DNA of 64,000 nt from Strongylocentrotus droebachiensis (Eukaryota > Echinodermata > Echinoidea > Camarodonta > Strongylocentrotidae): NCBI GenBank assembly GCA_035222895.1, contig JAVYIG010000094.1, forward strand, positions 619,501-683,500, written 5' to 3'. Below the pieces are notes generated by a model. It saw only the letters and a list, made by a program, of their open reading frames with translations. It did not search any database and was not told the origin of the DNA. A program made the translations under genes and the position numbers. The first letter of the stretch is position 1. Every line of letters begins with the position of its first letter. Shown in pieces: positions 48,030 through 59,864 of this stretch.

Positions 48030-48088
48030 GCAATTAGCTGTCAATTGTTTTCTCTCTTTCCTTTTCTGCATTCTCGTCTCCATCTCTC

Positions 48089-48130
<42 letters not shown>

Positions 48131-48238
48131 ATTTTTCCTATTCTCCCACCGACAGACAAGTACAGGCACGATAATATATCTTTGTATAATTGTCTGTTTC
48201 GCCCCCTCTCTCTGTCTGTCTGTCTTTCTGTCTCTCTA

Positions 48239-48275
<37 letters not shown>

Positions 48276-48300
48276 ATCTCTCTGTATCCTTATCTCACCC
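48030..48300. repeat. CT/GT-rich microsatellites
   Basis: Two CT blocks (48092-48130 and about 48201-48290, with gtctgtctgtc units) separated by unique sequence. ORFs of 110 and 224 codons crossing them are Ser/Leu repeat translation. Confidence 0.9.
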
Positions 48301-48580
48301 TTTCTCTGTCTCACTGTCCAGTGATCTTAATCTCTCGCAATCATCTCTCCATGTTTTCTATATCTATTTTACTGATACTTTTTGTTCATCTTCAGATATT
48401 AAAAAGGGACCACAAGCATGTTTCTTTTCTCCTTCCTCTGTCTCTCTTCTTTCCCCCAAATCAATCACTTTTGAACTTCGGAAGGTGCAAGGTAATATCA
48501 GGTCGTGCTATTAATAATTGGAGTGATTGTAGAAATCATGACAGCATTCCTCGATATTTGTAAAAAAACGAAAACGAAAC
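48301..48580. other. Pyrimidine-biased unique sequence
   Basis: Nothing recognised. Confidence 0.5.
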
Positions 48581-48910
48581 GCGCCACTAGGGCATTATCA
48601 GCGGTCGCGGAGCAAATCGATGATTTTTTTTCGAAACTGTCTCGCGGGAAAAGGTAAAGCTTGATTGTCTATCTCGCAAAGAGCGACGGTACGATGCACT
48701 TAAATTCCTCCTCTCGACCTTCAGGCGATCTCTTTCAATCATGTTTACACATTGTTGCAAACAAGAGGCCCCCAGGGTGATGTCCGAAAAACGGAGCTTG
48801 ATTGGCGCCAAAGCTTCATCGCCGGCGCAGCAGGATCAACATGTGAGACGCCATTTTGGCAACAGGTCTTTTTCACAATGGGCGGTCCACACTTTCCTCC
48901 TTTCCCGGAT
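48581..48910. promoter_or_regulatory. Candidate regulatory island
   Basis: CpG-richer, repeat-free, with gcaaatcgatgatt, gcttgattggcgccaaagct (a palindrome-like TTGGCGCCAA core, E2F-like) and gcgccactaggg. ORFs on both strands show no family. Evidence is compositional. Confidence 0.25.
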
Positions 48911-49894
48911 ATGAAATATTTTTATTTTAGCACGGCCTTATTGACTAATTGACCATGAAATGTGTGCATGCAAGATCTAGATTAATATAGAGCATGACCT
49001 GATGCTTGTTTTGCATTGACTAAAGTATGAGTAAATTTGAGGTTCAAACACCTAGTGGCAAGGGGGTGTGGTTCTGTCTGGGGGTTTAAGATGGGTAAAA
49101 AGCGAGGGAGAATAGGCGAATGTCCCTTTTTCATGATTTTTTTTTAAATATAGTTTTAGTTCTCTCTCTCTCTCTCTGGGGTGTCATTACACTTAAGAAA
49201 ATAAAACTTAATTTAAGATTGAACATCTTCTAAGTATTTCTTTGATTCTTTGCCGAAGTACAACTTCATATTTTTAGTTAGCATGTCTATAATTACTTTG
49301 AGAAAAAGACACACACACACCCACACACACACACACCAATACCAAATAAATAAATACAATCTGATCCGTTGTTTTTTATTTCGAAGTATGGGCCGTGTAT
49401 AGACATGACTCGATTTCTATAAACCTGTTTAGAATACAAAACATTTAGCAACAACTGTGAAAAAATACAATATTCCTCTGATTTATACAACCGAATCAAT
49501 ACATCTTATAAACTGATTTATATGAACCAGTAATGATACAAAGCAGTTGACAAAGGCGTATACTGCATGTAATTTTAACATAACTTTCGTAAATACAACA
49601 ACAATAACTCATAGTGATGTAGAACTAAATTGTATTAACTTTTCCACAAATTAAAAACAAATCAATATTGGTGAAATTGCGGTTATATACTATAACATTC
49701 TTTAAATACAGCGTTGCCACTTAGAAACAAACTCTCAGAAAGAAGAGGGAAACAAAAATCGCGATTTTGAGATGTAAACGATTAAAATATCTTGAGGAAG
49801 ATTCCTTTATAATTCGAGTACAGTTGAACCATCTCAACGATCTTTCAGCAGACTTTCTATGTCGAACTTTTGTTGATGAATTGCTTTGATTTTA
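48911..49894. other. Unique AT-rich sequence
   Basis: A short (CT)n at about 49162-49179 and (CA)n at 49309-49336. No gene. Confidence 0.55.
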
Positions 49895-50116
49895 CCAATA
49901 ATAATAGTGGGTTCTTGTAAAGTGCTCATGACAACACTCGTGGTACTCCGCAATCATTAGCAAGGCTGCCATTATGTGGTCTAGCATTCAGGGAATTAAT
50001 TCCTGCCAGGTATCCATTTAGGTGGATGGTGACAAATGTCTTGCCATTTGTACCGCTGCGGTACTCGAAGCGCGAACCATGTGATCAACAGTCCAGTGAC
50101 GTATCCACTAGACCAC
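49895..50116 (-). mobile_element. tRNA-derived SINE (minus strand)
   Basis: Minus-strand order: A-box-like gtggtctagtggatacg (50100-50116), B-box-like atggttcgcgc (50070-50080), core gcaagacatttgtcacc... aaatggatacctggcagga, and a tail cactttacaagaaccca(c) then (TAT)n ending at about 49895. The core aligns with 23320-23560 and 29783-30060. Layout and tail fit a tRNA-derived SINE. Confidence 0.75.
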
Positions 50117-50589
50117 GACATATCTAAACCAATGTCATTATTTGTGATTGAATGTGAAGTCAGTTCGGTATCTAAAAACGTACACCTCATTCACAGAGTC
50201 ACACCGTCAAAATAAATCTTACCAACTCTCGGCCCTTTGTCGTAATGTAAGTTCTTGCTCTATGTGATAACGGTCTTTCGACCGTCTCCTCGATGTGGTT
50301 GAGGTACTTGAATAGCATTTTTTTTTTAAAGTCATTTTGACAATATGTTATATTATAAATGTTGCGTATCATAGCTCCTGAGTCACTACCAATTCATGTT
50401 CCCCATTTGACCTTCTTTAATCTAATATAATTGATTTAACTCATTTGGAGATCGGAAAAGTCTCTTGAGAATACATACGCAAGAGACAGTATTGAACGAC
50501 GTGAATTGAATACCGTTGTATTAACAGTCTCCTAGACTAGCGATGCCCTTTCGGCGTTTCTTTTCGTAGCTGCTTTTCAGAACGGAACT
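50117..50589. other. Unique sequence
   Basis: Nothing recognised. Confidence 0.5.
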
Positions 50590-50870
50590 CGTGGCGACAT
50601 ATCGACAGATATCGCACGGGGGACAATGTACAGATGCCATGCAAATCTTATTAAACGTTCTCCAAATTGAAATGTCTCGGCATGAGCAATTTGGCTCGTT
50701 GAATTAGCGTAGTTAATTTGCCAAAGCTGACTATGAATGTTCAATGTACAGCCTTGCTACTTCGGGGGAAATGACGTAGCAACCAATTCATTATGGCCGA
50801 TTCGGGTGATTTCATTAATCTTTCTTTGAACCATTTTAAACAAGGCGGATGGAGGTCAGTAAATCTCGAC
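50590..50870. promoter_or_regulatory. Candidate regulatory island with octamer site
   Basis: Repeat-free, with an octamer atgcaaat (50639-50646; POU-domain factors bind this), gttgaattagcgtagttaat, and caattcattatgg followed by cattaatctttctttgaa (a TCF/LEF-like ctttgaa next to a TAAT site). Clustering is suggestive, not decisive. Confidence 0.25.
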
Positions 50871-53800
50871 CAAATATTCATTGTACTGATTTTTTTCTTC
50901 TAAACGAAGAGAGGCGCTTTCAAAAGAAATAACTAATAAGGTTAATATATGTCCTTAATTAATTTTCTGTGTAGTGTACTTTCGAGCCGCCATTTTGGGT
51001 GGTATAAAACGTAAGTCTCTTATACTATGAATAGTCTTCTTCATCCCCTGGGCGAAGAATGAATACTTTAGTATTTACTTCATGATAACACACTAAGAGC
51101 AAAGCGCTCCAATCAGCTTTTGAAAGAAGACCATTGCTGCAGCAAACCTGCAATCTCTTCAAAGGCAACATAGAAGTCTACGTCTTATTGTTCCCGCAAT
51201 GCCGGAAGCCTAATACGGGTCTCGTTGAACATCCACCGTATCAGACCAATTCAACAAACACATTACCATCACTTTAGAAAGCTCACAATGTGATACGATC
51301 AGGGCACAATCACTGCACCTATTATCGACCCATGCTCAGCCGATCAAGTCCAACATGGCACTGTGACCTAATTTCCTCCGCATGTCTCATGTGTGTCTCA
51401 CCTTCCCCGGTTAACCATTCGCCCTATTCCTCGCCACAATTGCACAATTAATCCACTTACGGCTGCCCAGGCATCGCGTTTCAATAAAAGTTCATTGCCA
51501 GGAATAGAATGCCATTCCAAACTCTATCGCTTGCAATTGCTATCAAAAGGGCATTTTACTCCATTTTTTCCTTCTTATTCTTCTCCTTCTGTCAGCGGGT
51601 AGGCAACCACTAATGTGCCTCGGAGTAACGTAGAGCCTTTACCCAGAATCGTGAAGCATTTGGTACGGGATACTATGTCCTTGCACTTTTCACCCAGAAC
51701 ATGACTGATGCAGTGAGCTGTGAGCAGGAATGGTATTACCAGTAATTAAGCAATATAGGGGGAATATATGTTGTATTTATAAACATAAACCTTTTCAAAA
51801 CGTACGTTTTAAATATTATTCATATAAATTTTTCCACAAACACATGGATACTTCATATTGATGATTATTATCGTAGCGGTTATGATGACAAACAGGCATT
51901 TATACAGACGTATATTCAAACGTGTATGCTTCACACAACAGTGTGTATTCAACAGTGAATATACTTTATAGTTTGAATGTTGTTCTTAAATTCAATATTT
52001 ATAAGGACATCTTCAGTATACATGTAACCTCTTTTTCAGTTACTTTCGTTGTTTAGTACTAAGCAAAAAGTTCAAAAGAAACAAATGTAACTGATGATAG
52101 AAACACAACAGTCCAGTGTTAACCACTCGTATAATACGATCGAGAAGTTAAATCAAGAGAAATGTCAAAACCTTAACGTTTGGATTCCGTATTAACAAGC
52201 CATATATATTTTACGATCGCGCATTTCAAAAGGTGATTGTAAAATGCTTTTGAAATAGCCGTGGGTTTAAATTTACTCGAAATTCTTTGCGTTCGTGTTC
52301 AAAACCAGCGTATGGCAATTTAAAAAATAACATGTGCGTCACCTATTGAAATAGACGAGCAAGGCAAATTCATGATCTCTATAAGAAAATCAACAGGAAA
52401 ATTAAGTTGCTCTTGTGTCTATTTCTTGAAAGTCTTCTCAATCGTGTTGCGTTCTGAAAAGGGAGAATAATTAAGGAATTCGTGCAGGACAGGGTATTGT
52501 ATACTGATTTCCTATCACCAATAATTTTCTTATCTTTCTGTGTCACAGAACTGTCACACATAGTCAACAATGAATGCTACATTTATTTAATAATGTTATT
52601 CCAGCTTTTAATCTCCTGTGTACATTTTGGTATATTTGATTGATTGATTATGTTTTGATTTTACAGTCAAAAATAACAAAGCATTATGCATTGTAGTAAA
52701 CAGTCAAATTTCTTTTATGGAAATGAATAACCCTTTATCATAGTAATTATTAACACGAAATAATGTTCTGTAAATCATACCGGAAATGAAAAGTGAACCT
52801 ACTTAAAAGCTTGGCTTGTTGAGTGTCGGTTCACTGGAAACTCTATCGTCAGTGACAGAACTAAAGACTACAATAAACGGAACTCTATGAATAATTCAGG
52901 TTCGAGGACCTTGAAATTTGAAACCTCAATGTCATTGACCGTCTCGATGGCTGCCCAAGTTCGCCTCCTCGAGTTCCTTTTTCCAACGGATAGAATATTC
53001 CGTAGCCACCACCGTAAGGTGGAAACCCCCTTTAGCATGCATAGAGAGGAACGATCCGGCCGCATTCGACTTGAGATTCAGGGGATTCAAGAGCGTTGCC
53101 TTTCAGAAGTGCGTCTGAAGTGGTGTCCTCAAGGAAGTCCCTTTGTTGCGTAGCGTCCGCTCCCTGAGGCGCGCGTACATACGCTGGAATCACATACACG
53201 ATGAATTAAGAGCACTAACTAAGCACGTGGCTTCTTTTCTGGCGAAGGTTATGAGACGTACCTGAAGGCTATGTGGACAATCATCAATTTCGCGGGAAGG
53301 TTCACAGCTGATCTTAGATAATTCCCTGCAAGACATGCTACCCGATATCGGATGTACTTCAAGTAGGACAGGGGACCTTCAAACTCAAATAGATATTGAC
53401 AGTGAGCTTCTCATTGTATTTTGTCTTTTCCCTCACTTCATGAAAGCAGCTTTGTAAACATATCGAGGACGGTGTAACTTGTATTTAAAAGCCTGACAGA
53501 GAGTGAACCTGCTCATTCCAGAAGGATTTACTCCATGTATTCCGTCTGTCTTAACTTTCTAATTTTGTATTTTGGAGACCTCGTCATGGTGAGTTGAGTT
53601 CAAAACGTTTTATACCTGTGTATTCGCAAAGCTGCTTGTCTGATTGATTAATTTGGACAATTTTGTGTTAATGTTTTAAATGCCTGGCAAAATAATCTCC
53701 CTGTGCATGGGATAGATACACCAAAGGCTTCAAGATTATTTGACTGTTTCCGGTGCAATTTTAATCCTTACCGGATGTTAAAAGGGTTATCATGGAGCTA

Positions 53801-53970
53801 ATAAAGACCGGAAATAAGTCATTTTGCAAAGCGCTTGTGGTGCCACAAGCAAGTATGGCAAACGAGCAACCGTGCAACGACGCGAAGAGAGCAATTGAAT
53901 TGTTAGAAGCTCTATCATGAATATATTGAATAAGTCATTATATCATGGTTAATTCCAGAGCAAGCTATAT
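50871..53970. other. Long unique sequence, no gene seen
   Basis: About 3.1 kb with no recognised repeat. ORFs on both strands at 52868-53153 overlap a GC-richer patch but show no domain. A (TGAT)n run lies near 52637-52650. Confidence 0.45.
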
Positions 53971-54269
53971 TGATGCATATTTCACGCATGAGTGATTACA
54001 ATTTGAAGAGAGGAAATGAAGTATTTCGTCTACGTCTGATTGTCAGCGAAAACGAATTCAATTAATAAAATTATGGAAATGCAAGCACTACTTAAAAAAA
54101 ACAGAGCTTGTTATTCCTAGCTCATTTTTCCTGCTTGCGGTGTCATATGAAAGGGCAGAAACTCAACTTTCTAGAAATGTGATTTTTCTCTTTGAAATTC
54201 AGATACCGTCCGCTAAATGACTTTTTGGTTTCCTCTGATTTTAATCACTCATGCGTGAAATATGCATCA
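53971..54269. mobile_element. TIR element with perfect 28-bp ends (family C)
   Basis: 53971-53998 and 54242-54269 are exact inverted copies over 28 bp (starting tgatgcatatttcacgcatg). TAT flanks both sides, consistent with a TA or TAT target duplication. 299 bp with an AT-rich interior and no ORF, hence a MITE. No second copy is found in this window. Confidence 0.85.
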
Positions 54270-54606
54270 TATGAGTTGCATCAAATGATTATAAATGTGA
54301 CTAAGTTAAGATAAAAAATCGATAATTCTCGGTTTCGTTTTTTCTGGGACGCACTGTATAGGAAGATACTGAGCAGCTAAAAACCTCTCTTTATCGATAT
54401 TACTACCTTGTTGTATTACTTTAATACGTCTTTGAATTTAATATGAAGCATCATTGGAATTCTCTTTGCCATGGGGAGAATGAGATTGGCTCACATTCTT
54501 CGCATTGGCGTATCCATACCCTTGCTGCGAGCGTACCGTCGAGATAATGTTCCAGTATTTCTTGTAATCAACAGACCTCGTTAAGTTACAAATTATCCAT
54601 ACTCCC
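54270..54606. other. Unique AT-rich sequence
   Basis: Nothing recognised. Confidence 0.5.
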
Positions 54607-54858
54607 GTCTCTCTCTCTCTCTCTCTCCCCTCCTCTCTCTCTCCCTTCCTCTCTTTCTCTCTCTCTTCCTATCTCTCTCTCTCTCTCTCCCTATCTATCT
54701 CTCTTTCTCTCCGTATATATATTTATGTTCTCCCTCTCTCTCATTCCCATCTCTATCTTCTGCCTTTCTCTTTTCTATGTCTTGCTGTGTTCTCTCTTAT
54801 CTTTGTCTTTTCTCCATTTCATTCTCCCCTCTCCCCACCCCATCTCTCTCTCTCTCTC

Positions 54859-54895
<37 letters not shown>
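54607..54895. repeat. CT-rich microsatellite cluster
   Basis: (CT)n blocks at 54607-54715 and 54844-54892 with intervening pyrimidine-biased sequence. Three overlapping ORFs here are repeat translation. Confidence 0.9.
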
Positions 54896-54896
<1 letters not shown>

Positions 54897-57400
54897 CTTG
54901 TCATGTATATCTTATCTTCCGTCTCTCATTTCTCCATCCGGAGTTATAAGCGGAAATAAACTTTGTTTAACCCGATGGATTTTTCTGGGGTATTGTTGTT
55001 GACACTCTGCTTCAATTCTCCTTTTTCTATTCTGTAATTACCACCTGATAAAAGATAATCTACTTCCATGTCTCCTATTTCTTCCAATAGGAACAGTGTT
55101 TCATCTTTTTTTAATCTAGACATTTCTGGAGTCAACAAAAATATAAATTGATGTAAACGTTTTATTTTTAACCGAGAAAATATATATTTGTAAACAGATT
55201 GCTATCGCTTTTTACCTTTCAGCAAATACAGACCTCAAAGAATTTGTCTTTGTGGTAACAATTTATTTTTAGTTTGTACATTATGTCACTCAGCAAGCGG
55301 TCGATTATTATCTTGCAGCCCATAATGACTTGGTGATTTTCTTTCAATGGAAAAATGTTATGCAAAGTATTTAAAATGTTTAAGATTTCTTGCCATTTCT
55401 TTTTAGTAGTTTATATATTAATTAAATCATAATAGAATTGGTTGAATATAAAACAAAATATTGCTTTTGAAATACATCCAGATATGGCTGTTTCTCTAGG
55501 TTTATACCACATGTCTGTTTAAATCCAATTTACTCATATGATTGTGTGTCGGTTTTCTTTTTTAGTTTTGTATGTGATGTGCAGCAATCCCCGATCATTT
55601 AAATGGTTCTGTATGACCTCACAATACACTACCTTATCAACCTTTCCAATATACTTTTAGACAGATTTTGTTAATACATTTGCATGATCGCTTTACATCC
55701 CTACCTTTAAAGCGCTTTGGTTTAATGTTTTGAATTGCTGCCTTCCCAAGACCCTTAAGAAAACTACTGTAGGCAAACTAGCCAATTTTGGTTAAACGTA
55801 ATGACTTATGTTGAGGAGCATACTTATCGAGTTACACTTCCACAACTCGCTGTTCCAGCATAACTCTAGCATACGCAGATATCGGGATATACTTACTCCT
55901 AAAAAAAAAAAACTTTGATTTGCATGTTATGTTACTCTAGAAAACCTGCATACCAAGGGAAATCATAGAAATAGTCGTATTTGCGTCTGATTCTCTGAAA
56001 CGTTTTGTCTGAAGATTTCTTTTCGTGTAATATGACTTTCTCGATATTTCTTATCTCATGCGTCTTTCACGAAATTTTTCTTTAAGACTAAGTACTGGGG
56101 CTGATCATTTTTGTTAATTGATTCTTTGGTTTCTGATGTTTGTTATTTTATTTTTAGCCCAGTTTAGTAAGCTATAATCATGAAATAAATGGTTGAATAT
56201 GAACACGGCCTGGCATTATAGCGGTGCTTACGCAACAGGTCTTTTGTCGCATCGCTATCAACATCGCGCGGCTGCGGTCACCGCCTGCAGAAAGCACGCG
56301 GCCCATCCAACTTCGGCGTTTCAATCTCGGCGGGTCGGGTATCATGAGCGATGGAGCTCGCCCAAGGGCGTCCATACTCAATTACAATTACCTAATGATA
56401 TAGCCATCCTCCCCGTATACGTTACGCAGGGGCGGGCTCGGGTGTAATCCCGGTGGGAGGGGGTCTCTGTTCCCGTAAACCAGTGCAATGAATGTGGCTG
56501 TTTTTAATGTCGCTCAATCGCTCACTGATCGTGAGTCCCCTTGCTGTTCCTCTTTCTACTTTCTCTGTATTTCCCTTAGTCCCTCTTGTGCGGATTGTAA
56601 TTTAATCCGGTGCAAGGGCAACGGAGGATTCCGTCCTTGTGTTTGGATTAAGTTCATGATCTTGGCGGGTTTATGTTTGTCCAATGTCTGCATTTGTTTT
56701 AGTGTTGGCTTATCGGTCTGTCCGTCGAGAAGCCAGTGATAACCAAAGAGAAGGTCTCTGAACATAATTATAGATTTTCTTATCAGGCAATGGTAGACGT
56801 ACATGAGCAAACAGCTTAATTGACGAAAACAATGATAACATTGTAAGTGTGCTTGTTTATTTGTTTGTTCTCTTGATGCTTGTTGTTGTTTTACTCACGA
56901 CTGCAAGTAATTATTATGAAAAAACACGTCTTCATATGTTTCAAGCGTTATGTTTCCGCGATATACTTTTCGAATCTCAACATGCTTATGTGACAGATAA
57001 ATGTAATAGTTTAGGGTCGTGAGCATACACATGTATATGGAACCTATTATAATATTTCCTCTTTTCGCAAATGGAACGAAATGTGTGTTGCATAAATAAT
57101 GTTTCAATTTAAATACAATAAGTAGACTGTGTTCGATACGATGTGTCAGTTTGAATCTAATTCATTTTATGAAACATAATTGACCTCATCACTGCAATAA
57201 AAGGGAAAATATCGCGGAATCTCTGCCTCGCCCCAATCCCACCCCTAACCTGCGCCCAAATGCATCCTGTGCACGTATCTTCAGCCCTATTCCATTGCTT
57301 TGAGCTATGACATAATTCAATTCACCTAACGATATATACGATGGCGGAAATTAAGCGTGGTGGTGCTAAGATTACCCACGCCGTCCGGTACGGATGGGAC
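54896..57400. other. Long unique sequence
   Basis: Mostly AT-rich. 56200-56460 and 56600-56660 are GC/CpG-richer and could be conserved DNA. ORFs at 56178-56447 (both strands) show no domain. An A run sits at about 55899-55912. Confidence 0.45.
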
Positions 57401-57460
57401 TAGTATCTACGTTAGATGTGAAGTAACTATCTACGTTAGATGTTAAGTTACTAACGCACT
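57401..57460. repeat. 25-bp tandem duplication
   Basis: agtatctacgttagatgt / aactatctacgttagatg at about 57402 and 57427, each followed by a gtaagttact-like stretch. Confidence 0.7.
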
Positions 57461-57582
57461 TTGCTCACCTCTTCATAACGCAACGTAATACACTAGAATG
57501 CCGTTGTTTATTCCGAATCGTATCCATGCCATACGAATGTAAACAACGTGTCCACTCTAAATTGCTTTACACCTTTTTGTTC

Positions 57583-58330
57583 CGGCGCTCCTGGGAGTGC
57601 TTGGGTGTGGTACACGTATACGAGTTTGGGGTGCTGTACAAGCCAGGTTTGTGTGGTGTAAACGTCGCCGCTGTGTTTGTATATAGTATTAAGGTAATGA
57701 AAGAATGGGATTTGGGAATGTGTATTTGGTTTGATAATGAATCCTTTCTGGCTTGCAGTTCTGGCCAATTCGAATTATATCCACAGAGCATAGTACAAGC
57801 TAGAAAAATGACCTACTATAATACCTGTTCATAAGCACATTCGTTGTTGTCGTGAACGACACTGCTTAGTACATAGTATCTATTCTACCATACTTTAAAA
57901 TGTTAAACTCAAATACATTGAGGTAGGAGAAAGATTAACATTTAGATGAAGTTATGTCGTATCTATTTTTTGGAGTAGTAAGTTCATATTTCAATTGCTA
58001 GCATTTTATTTTTATAATATTCATTAGAGAAATGATATAATTAACCATAATTTCCGGTGCTCCCAGAATTACTTGGAAGCTATACGCGTACGAGTTTGGG
58101 ATGCTGTATACGCCGGGATTTTGTAGTGTAAACGAAGTCGCTATGTTTGTATACAGTATTGGTATTGACAGAATGGGATTTGGGGATGTGGATTTGGTTT
58201 GATAATGAGTCTTTACAGGCACGTAGTTCTGGACAAATCTAATTATATCCACAAAATAAAAACTAGAGCAAATGTCTGATCATTAGCACGTTGGTTGTTG
58301 TCTTGAACGACAATGCTCACTTCATAATTA
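57583..58330. repeat. Diverged tandem duplication, ~465-bp period
   Basis: Segments starting ccggcgctcc (about 57582) and ccggtgctcc (about 58052) align in order through tacgagtttggg(g/a)tgctgta, gtaaacg, tttgtata(t/c)agtatt, gaatgggatttggg, tttggtttgataatga, ttctgg, attatatccaca and ttgttgtc-tgaacgac. In the matching frame both encode a related stretch (VYEFGVLYKPGLCGVN / AYEFGMLYTPGFCSVN), but the second runs into a stop after about 40 codons and similarity continues past that. A duplicated repeat or an old pseudogene pair are both possible. Confidence 0.7.
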
Positions 58331-58453
58331 TTATGTCATATCTTAATTATGTATTAACTCAAATCGAATAAAGGATATTTCAACTATAATGATAACAGTT
58401 TCGGGTTTGGAAGGAAAGAGCACGCTTGGTGTTGTCACCAATAAAACCATTGT

Positions 58454-58637
58454 GGCCCGAATTCAAAAACTAAGGAGGTTTGTCGACAGGCCTAAGTTTA
58501 TGTGCGTCACATGAAGCGTTTCGATGCGTTTCAGACCAAGGTTCACAAACCTTGTTCTGAAACGCGTCGAAACGCGTCATAGGCCTATGACGCACATCAT
58601 TTTGTCGACAAACCTCCTTATTTTGTGAATTCGGGCC
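58454..58637. mobile_element. 184-bp foldback element
   Basis: The whole element is one imperfect hairpin. The ends are ggcccgaattca/tgaattcgggcc, then ggaggtttgtcgac/gtcgacaaacctcc, then atgtgcgtca/tgacgcacat, then gcgtttcagaccaaggtt/aaccttgttctgaaacgc around a cac loop. No ORF of note; the minus-strand 60-codon ORF at 58470-58652 is a reading of the hairpin. Confidence 0.85.
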
Positions 58638-59336
58638 TTTATGTATGTACATTTTTCTTTAAGATATCATAAACAATATAGATTGTTTAAAACAATCCTT
58701 ACTTAATTTTTTGGACATTTGCGTACAAAAGTACGAGAAAATAGTGTTGAGTAATGCAGTCACACCCGATTAGCTTAAAAGAAATAGAGATATTACAAAA
58801 TTAATAAGAATGGCTGGATTATGAAGAAGAAAAAAACACTCGTCTATATTAAACGGCTTTGAATTTATGTTATATGCGTTCTTGATATCTGATACAAGAT
58901 GATACTAAAATAAATCCATTTTGGGGCTAAATATTCCAAATAGCCCACAACAACAGATAATGTTACTTTTATGCAAACTTTCATAGCTTATGGCAGAACA
59001 AATTGGAAACGGCGATCTGAAAAAGGGCACCTTCGTCGAAAAATGTCGGCGATACGGCCGTACCATAATCTCGTTGAAATCCTAACGGCTGTTGGATGGA
59101 CAACACTTAATACGTGTGTACCGAAAGCCCACGAACTCTCAATTCCATATAAAGCACAAGTAACAATTACATTGAAGTCTTGAGAAACTAAAATAGAAGA
59201 ACTGAAAGTAGTAGTTCTTTCATTGGACGAGTCGAACTGTAAAATTAAACAAAACAACATCTCCACCAACAAAACCACAAGATCAACGACAAAAAGTTCG
59301 AAATGAAACTAAATACAATTCAAACACAAAAGTTTG
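58638..59336. other. Unique AT-rich sequence
   Basis: Nothing recognised. The 96-codon minus ORF at 58988-59278 has no recognisable domain. Confidence 0.45.
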
Positions 59337-59420
59337 AATTCATATCATCGACTGGAATTTGAACATAATATGTTCAAATTCCAACATATTATGTTCAAAT
59401 TCCAGTCGATGATATGAATT
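59337..59420. repeat. Perfect palindrome 1 (36-bp arms)
   Basis: 59337-59372 and 59385-59420 are exact reverse complements with a 12-base spacer; the spacer itself repeats part of the arm (ttcaaattcca). Confidence 0.95.
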
Positions 59421-59519
59421 AAAAAAAAACCTATTGCAAATATTTTTCGAAAGCCTTCAAACTTACAATGATTGTAAGTTTGAAGGCTTTCGAAAAATAT
59501 TTGCAATAGGTTTTTTTTT
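59421..59519. repeat. Perfect palindrome 2 (49-bp arms)
   Basis: 59421-59469 and 59471-59519 are exact reverse complements around a single G at 59470, beginning with nine A and ending with nine T. It directly abuts palindrome 1. Confidence 0.95.
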
Positions 59520-59864
59520 CTTTGAAAAGAGGACAGAATGGATACAAGGAATAAGAAGCAACCCCTCGAGATATGTGGATTATTATTCTACTTTGTCCGA
59601 ACAATTCTTAAAACTTATCTTTACCAGCGAATGCAATTAAATGGATTTTTTCTTAAGATTTGAGGCAAATGGATATACGTTTTATACATGTTATAGAAAA
59701 GGTAATTTCATGAAAACATATTTGTGAGCTTTTCCATTCTGTTTAATGCTAGTAAGGAAGAAAATCAATGGAAAATGCTCTCTGAAAGAGAAGGCATTTG
59801 AAATGCTTATGTATTCGAATATGACAAGAACTATCTAAAATCTTTGGACCAAACGTTCATGACG
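59520..59864. other. Unique AT-rich sequence
   Basis: Nothing recognised. Confidence 0.5.

Noticed and set aside
47889..48563. 224-codon ORF, the longest in the window
   Set aside because: Its core is Ser/Leu repeat from (CT)n, with no domain at either end. A microsatellite is open in several frames by nature.
48583..48596. CTCF-like site (gcgccactaggg)
   Set aside because: Matches the core only partly and lacks the G-rich continuation expected on either strand.
52868..53153. Overlapping ORFs on opposite strands
   Set aside because: Equal openness on both strands suggests chance; no domain seen.
56178..56447. Overlapping ORFs on opposite strands in a CpG-rich patch
   Set aside because: No domain; more likely unique non-coding DNA.
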